A stretch of DNA of 64,000 bases from NCBI GenBank assembly GCA_963813195.1, contig CAWEYC010000025.1:62001-126000 (forward strand). Direction: 5' to 3'. This stretch comes from Roseiarcus sp963813195 (GTDB lineage: Bacteria; Pseudomonadota; Alphaproteobacteria; Rhizobiales; Beijerinckiaceae). The notes under the pieces were generated by a model, which saw nothing but the letters and a program-made list of their open reading frames with translations, ran no database searches and was not told the DNA's origin. The translations under genes were made by a program, and so were the position numbers. Of the stretch, positions 61,881 through 64,000 are shown one piece after another; within the stretch, counting starts at the first letter, position 1; every line of letters starts with the position of its first letter.

Positions 61881-63971
61881 TCACCCCCGCCCGGAGCGCC
61901 GCAGCCACTCCTCTTCGTCGACCGTCTCGACGCCGAGTTCGCGCGCCTTGGTCAGCTTCGATCCGGCGCCGGGCCCCGCGACGACGAGATCGGTCTTGGC
62001 CGAGATCGAGCCCGACACTTTCGCCCCCAGGCGTTCAGCCAGCGCCTTGGCCTCGTCGCGCGTCATGCGTTCGAGCGACCCTGTAAATACCACCGTCTTG
62101 CCGGCGAGCGGGTGGCCGGCGGCGACCACCTCCATCGGCTCGATCCGGATTTGCGCGAGCAGCGCGTCGAGCACGGTCTCGTTATGCGGCTCGGCGAAGA
62201 AATCGACGATCGATTCGGCGACCACCGGCCCGATGCCCTCGATGCCGTCGAAAGCCTGCGCCGCCTCCAGCCCTCGCGCCGCCGCGCGCAAGGTCTCGAA
62301 ATCGTGGAAATGGCGCGCCAGCCGCCGCGCGTTGGTTTCGCCGACGTGGCGGATGCCGAGCGCGAATAGAAAGCGGTTGAGGGGAATCGTCCGCCGCGCC
62401 TCGATCGCGGCGAAGAGGTTGCGCGCCGAGGTCTCGCCGAAGCCCTCCCATTCGCGTAACGGCGGCCGGCCTTCGCCGTCGCGCGCCTGCAAGGTGAAAA
62501 TATCCGCCGCCGTCTTGATCAGCCCTTCAGCGTAGAACAGCTCTATCTGCTTGTCGCCGAGCCCCTCGATGTCGAAGGCGTTGCGCGAGCAGAAGTGCTT
62601 GAGGCCTTCAACTGCCTGCGCGGGGCAGACGAGACGGCCGGTGCAGCGGCGCACCACGTCCGCCACGCCGGTCTTCTCGTCGATCTCGCGCAACGCCGCC
62701 GATCCGCAGACCGGACAGACCTGGGGAAAGACGAAGGGCTGCGATTGCTCAGGGCGCTTCTCGACGATCACCTGGAGGATTTGCGGAATAACGTCGCCGG
62801 CGCGCTGCACGACGACCGTGTCGCCGACGCGCACGTCCTTGCGCGCGATCTCGTCCTCGTTGTGCAGGCTGGCGTTGGAGACGACGACGCCGCCGACGGT
62901 GACGGGATGCAGTTTGGCGACCGGCGTCAGCGCGCCGGTTCGCCCGACCTGGATCTCGATTCCCTCGACGATCGTCATCGCCCGCTCGGCGGGGAACTTG
63001 TGCGCGGTCGCCCAGCGCGGGCTGCGCGAGACGAAGCCGAGCCGTTCCTGCAGGGCGAGGTCGTTGACCTTGTAGACGACGCCGTCGATGTCGTAGCCGA
63101 GAGTCGCGCGCTGCGTCTCGATGTCATGATAATGCGCCAGCATCTCGTCGACCGACCGGCACAATCTGGTCAGGGGATTGACCGGAAAACCAAAGCCGCG
63201 GAACGCGTCGATCGCCCCCATTTGCGTCTTGGCGAGCGGCGCGCTGAGCGCGCCCCAGGCATAGGCGAAGAAATGCAGCGGCCGCCCGGCGGTAATGCGC
63301 GGATCGAGCTGACGCAGCGATCCGGCCGCCGCGTTGCGGGGGTTGGCGAACAGCGGCTTGCCCGCCGCTTGCTGGCGCGTATTGAGGGCGGCGAAGTCCT
63401 CATGCGCCATATAGACTTCGCCGCGCGCTTCGAGCACCTCGGGCGCCCCGCGCAGCGACTTCGGAATCTCGGCGATCGTGCGCACATTGGCGGTCACGTC
63501 CTCGCCCTCGTAGCCGTCGCCGCGCGTCGCCGCCTGCACGAGCTCGCTGCCGACGTAACGCAGCGAACAGGAGAGCCCATCGATCTTCGGCTCGGCGGTC
63601 ACTTCGAGCGGAGCGCTCTCGTCGAGGCCGAGGAACCGCTTCACCCGCGCGCAAAACTCCCGGGCTTCCTCGTCCGCGAAGATGTTGCCGAGCGACAGCA
63701 TCGGCACGACGTGGCGCACCTTGGCGAATTTTTCCGACGGCGCCGCGCCGACGCGCTTGTTGGCGGATTCCGCGTCGGCGAGGACCGGAAATGCTTCTTC
63801 CAACTCGGTATAGCGCCGTCGCAGCGCGTCGTAGTCGGCGTCGGAAATGGTCGGCGCGTCTTCGCCGTGGTAACGGCGGTCGTGCTCGGCGATCTCGGCC
63901 CCAAGCCGCTGATGCTCGGCGCGGGCGGCTGCAAGCGAGGGGGTTGCTGAAGGCGACTTTTTCGCGGGCAT
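61881..63971 (-). CDS. ligA: NAD-dependent DNA ligase LigA
   Basis: A complete 696-aa ligase. It has the NAD-binding Ia domain (RRYHGEDAPTISDADYDALR), adenylation Lys in EPKIDGLSCSLRY, OB fold, zinc finger (CPVCGS...CTGRLVCPAQ), HhH repeats (FDGIEGIGPVVAESIVDFF) and a C-terminal BRCT domain (GKTVVFTGSLERMTRDEAKA). It seals nicks in replication and repair. It is convergent with the toxin-antitoxin pair, 23 bp apart. Confidence 0.98.
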   Translation of the reverse strand: MPAKKSPSATPSLAAARAEHQRLGAEIAEHDRRYHGEDAPTISDADYDALRRRYTELEEAFPVLADAESANKRVGAAPSEKFAKVRHVVPMLSLGNIFADEEAREFCARVKRFLGLDESAPLEVTAEPKIDGLSCSLRYVGSELVQAATRGDGYEGEDVTANVRTIAEIPKSLRGAPEVLEARGEVYMAHEDFAALNTRQQAAGKPLFANPRNAAAGSLRQLDPRITAGRPLHFFAYAWGALSAPLAKTQMGAIDAFRGFGFPVNPLTRLCRSVDEMLAHYHDIETQRATLGYDIDGVVYKVNDLALQERLGFVSRSPRWATAHKFPAERAMTIVEGIEIQVGRTGALTPVAKLHPVTVGGVVVSNASLHNEDEIARKDVRVGDTVVVQRAGDVIPQILQVIVEKRPEQSQPFVFPQVCPVCGSAALREIDEKTGVADVVRRCTGRLVCPAQAVEGLKHFCSRNAFDIEGLGDKQIELFYAEGLIKTAADIFTLQARDGEGRPPLREWEGFGETSARNLFAAIEARRTIPLNRFLFALGIRHVGETNARRLARHFHDFETLRAAARGLEAAQAFDGIEGIGPVVAESIVDFFAEPHNETVLDALLAQIRIEPMEVVAAGHPLAGKTVVFTGSLERMTRDEAKALAERLGAKVSGSISAKTDLVVAGPGAGSKLTKARELGVETVDEEEWLRRSGRG

Positions 63972-64000
63972 GGAAGAGGTTTATCGCAGCGGCCGCGCCA

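Noticed and set aside
1..64000. CRISPR arrays, rRNA genes, riboswitches, prophage structural genes
   Set aside because: No regularly spaced repeats, rRNA segments, recognisable riboswitch cores or phage modules were seen. The HigB-like toxin belongs to a phage-derived family but stands alone.

Overview
The window is a stretch of high-GC chromosomal DNA from an alphaproteobacterium. The closest overall feel is Rhizobiales (Beijerinckiaceae/Methylocystaceae-like). Support comes from the gene families and their arrangement: a fused indolepyruvate:ferredoxin oxidoreductase, a PaaN-type phenylacetate gene, the YqeY/carA pair, UbiK, YbjN and rpmF, plus many 4-bp ATGA/GTGA gene overlaps. The assignment rests on protein resemblance only; no rRNA gene is present.

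Layout. (1) 1-8208, minus strand: an eight-gene, tightly overlapping catabolic operon. It encodes an NMT1-type ABC importer, a CrtI/PYROXD2-like FAD oxidoreductase, a LacI regulator, an M19 dipeptidase-like protein, an aldehyde dehydrogenase and the start of an amidohydrolase. Two LacI-type operators lie just upstream, and an intact ISNCY/IS1202-like insertion sequence (8307-9728) with a 17-bp target duplication has landed 98 bp before the first gene. (2) 9835-13071: three stand-alone plus-strand enzymes (epoxide hydrolase, SDR reductase, aldo/keto reductase). (3) 13299-18908: a branched-chain-amino-acid-type ABC importer in which permease and ATPase are fused (LivM-LivG), followed by a malate/lactate dehydrogenase-family enzyme. 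(4) 18969-28104, minus strand: a LacI-controlled nucleoside uptake and breakdown operon (BMP-type ABC importer, nucleoside hydrolase, GATase-like protein, alpha/beta hydrolase, formamidase). (5) 28165-31018: relics of a polysaccharide/polyketide locus, including a remarkable ketosynthase-glycosyltransferase chimera, next to a tRNA-Tyr gene. (6) 31994-48583: aromatic amino acid transaminase, indolepyruvate:ferredoxin oxidoreductase and an Lrp regulator, then a phenylacetate (paa) cluster in several transcription units. (7) 48982-63971: mostly housekeeping genes (diguanylate cyclase, argE, carA, yqeY, ubiK, ybjN, ggt, rpmF, DMT exporter, RimK-like amidoligase with GNAT, cfa, a HigBA toxin-antitoxin pair, ligA).

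How it works together. Blocks 6a and 6b form a route from aromatic amino acids to central metabolism: transamination to arylpyruvate, oxidative decarboxylation to arylacetyl-CoA, then PaaABC(D)E epoxidation, PaaG isomerisation, PaaN aldehyde oxidation and PaaJ thiolysis. PaaK feeds in free phenylacetate. paaF, paaH and the hydratase half of PaaZ are not in the window. Three genes (a glycosyltransferase, paaG and paaI) are each broken by a single-base indel in a short homopolymer, so either the assembly carries indel errors or these genes are decaying.
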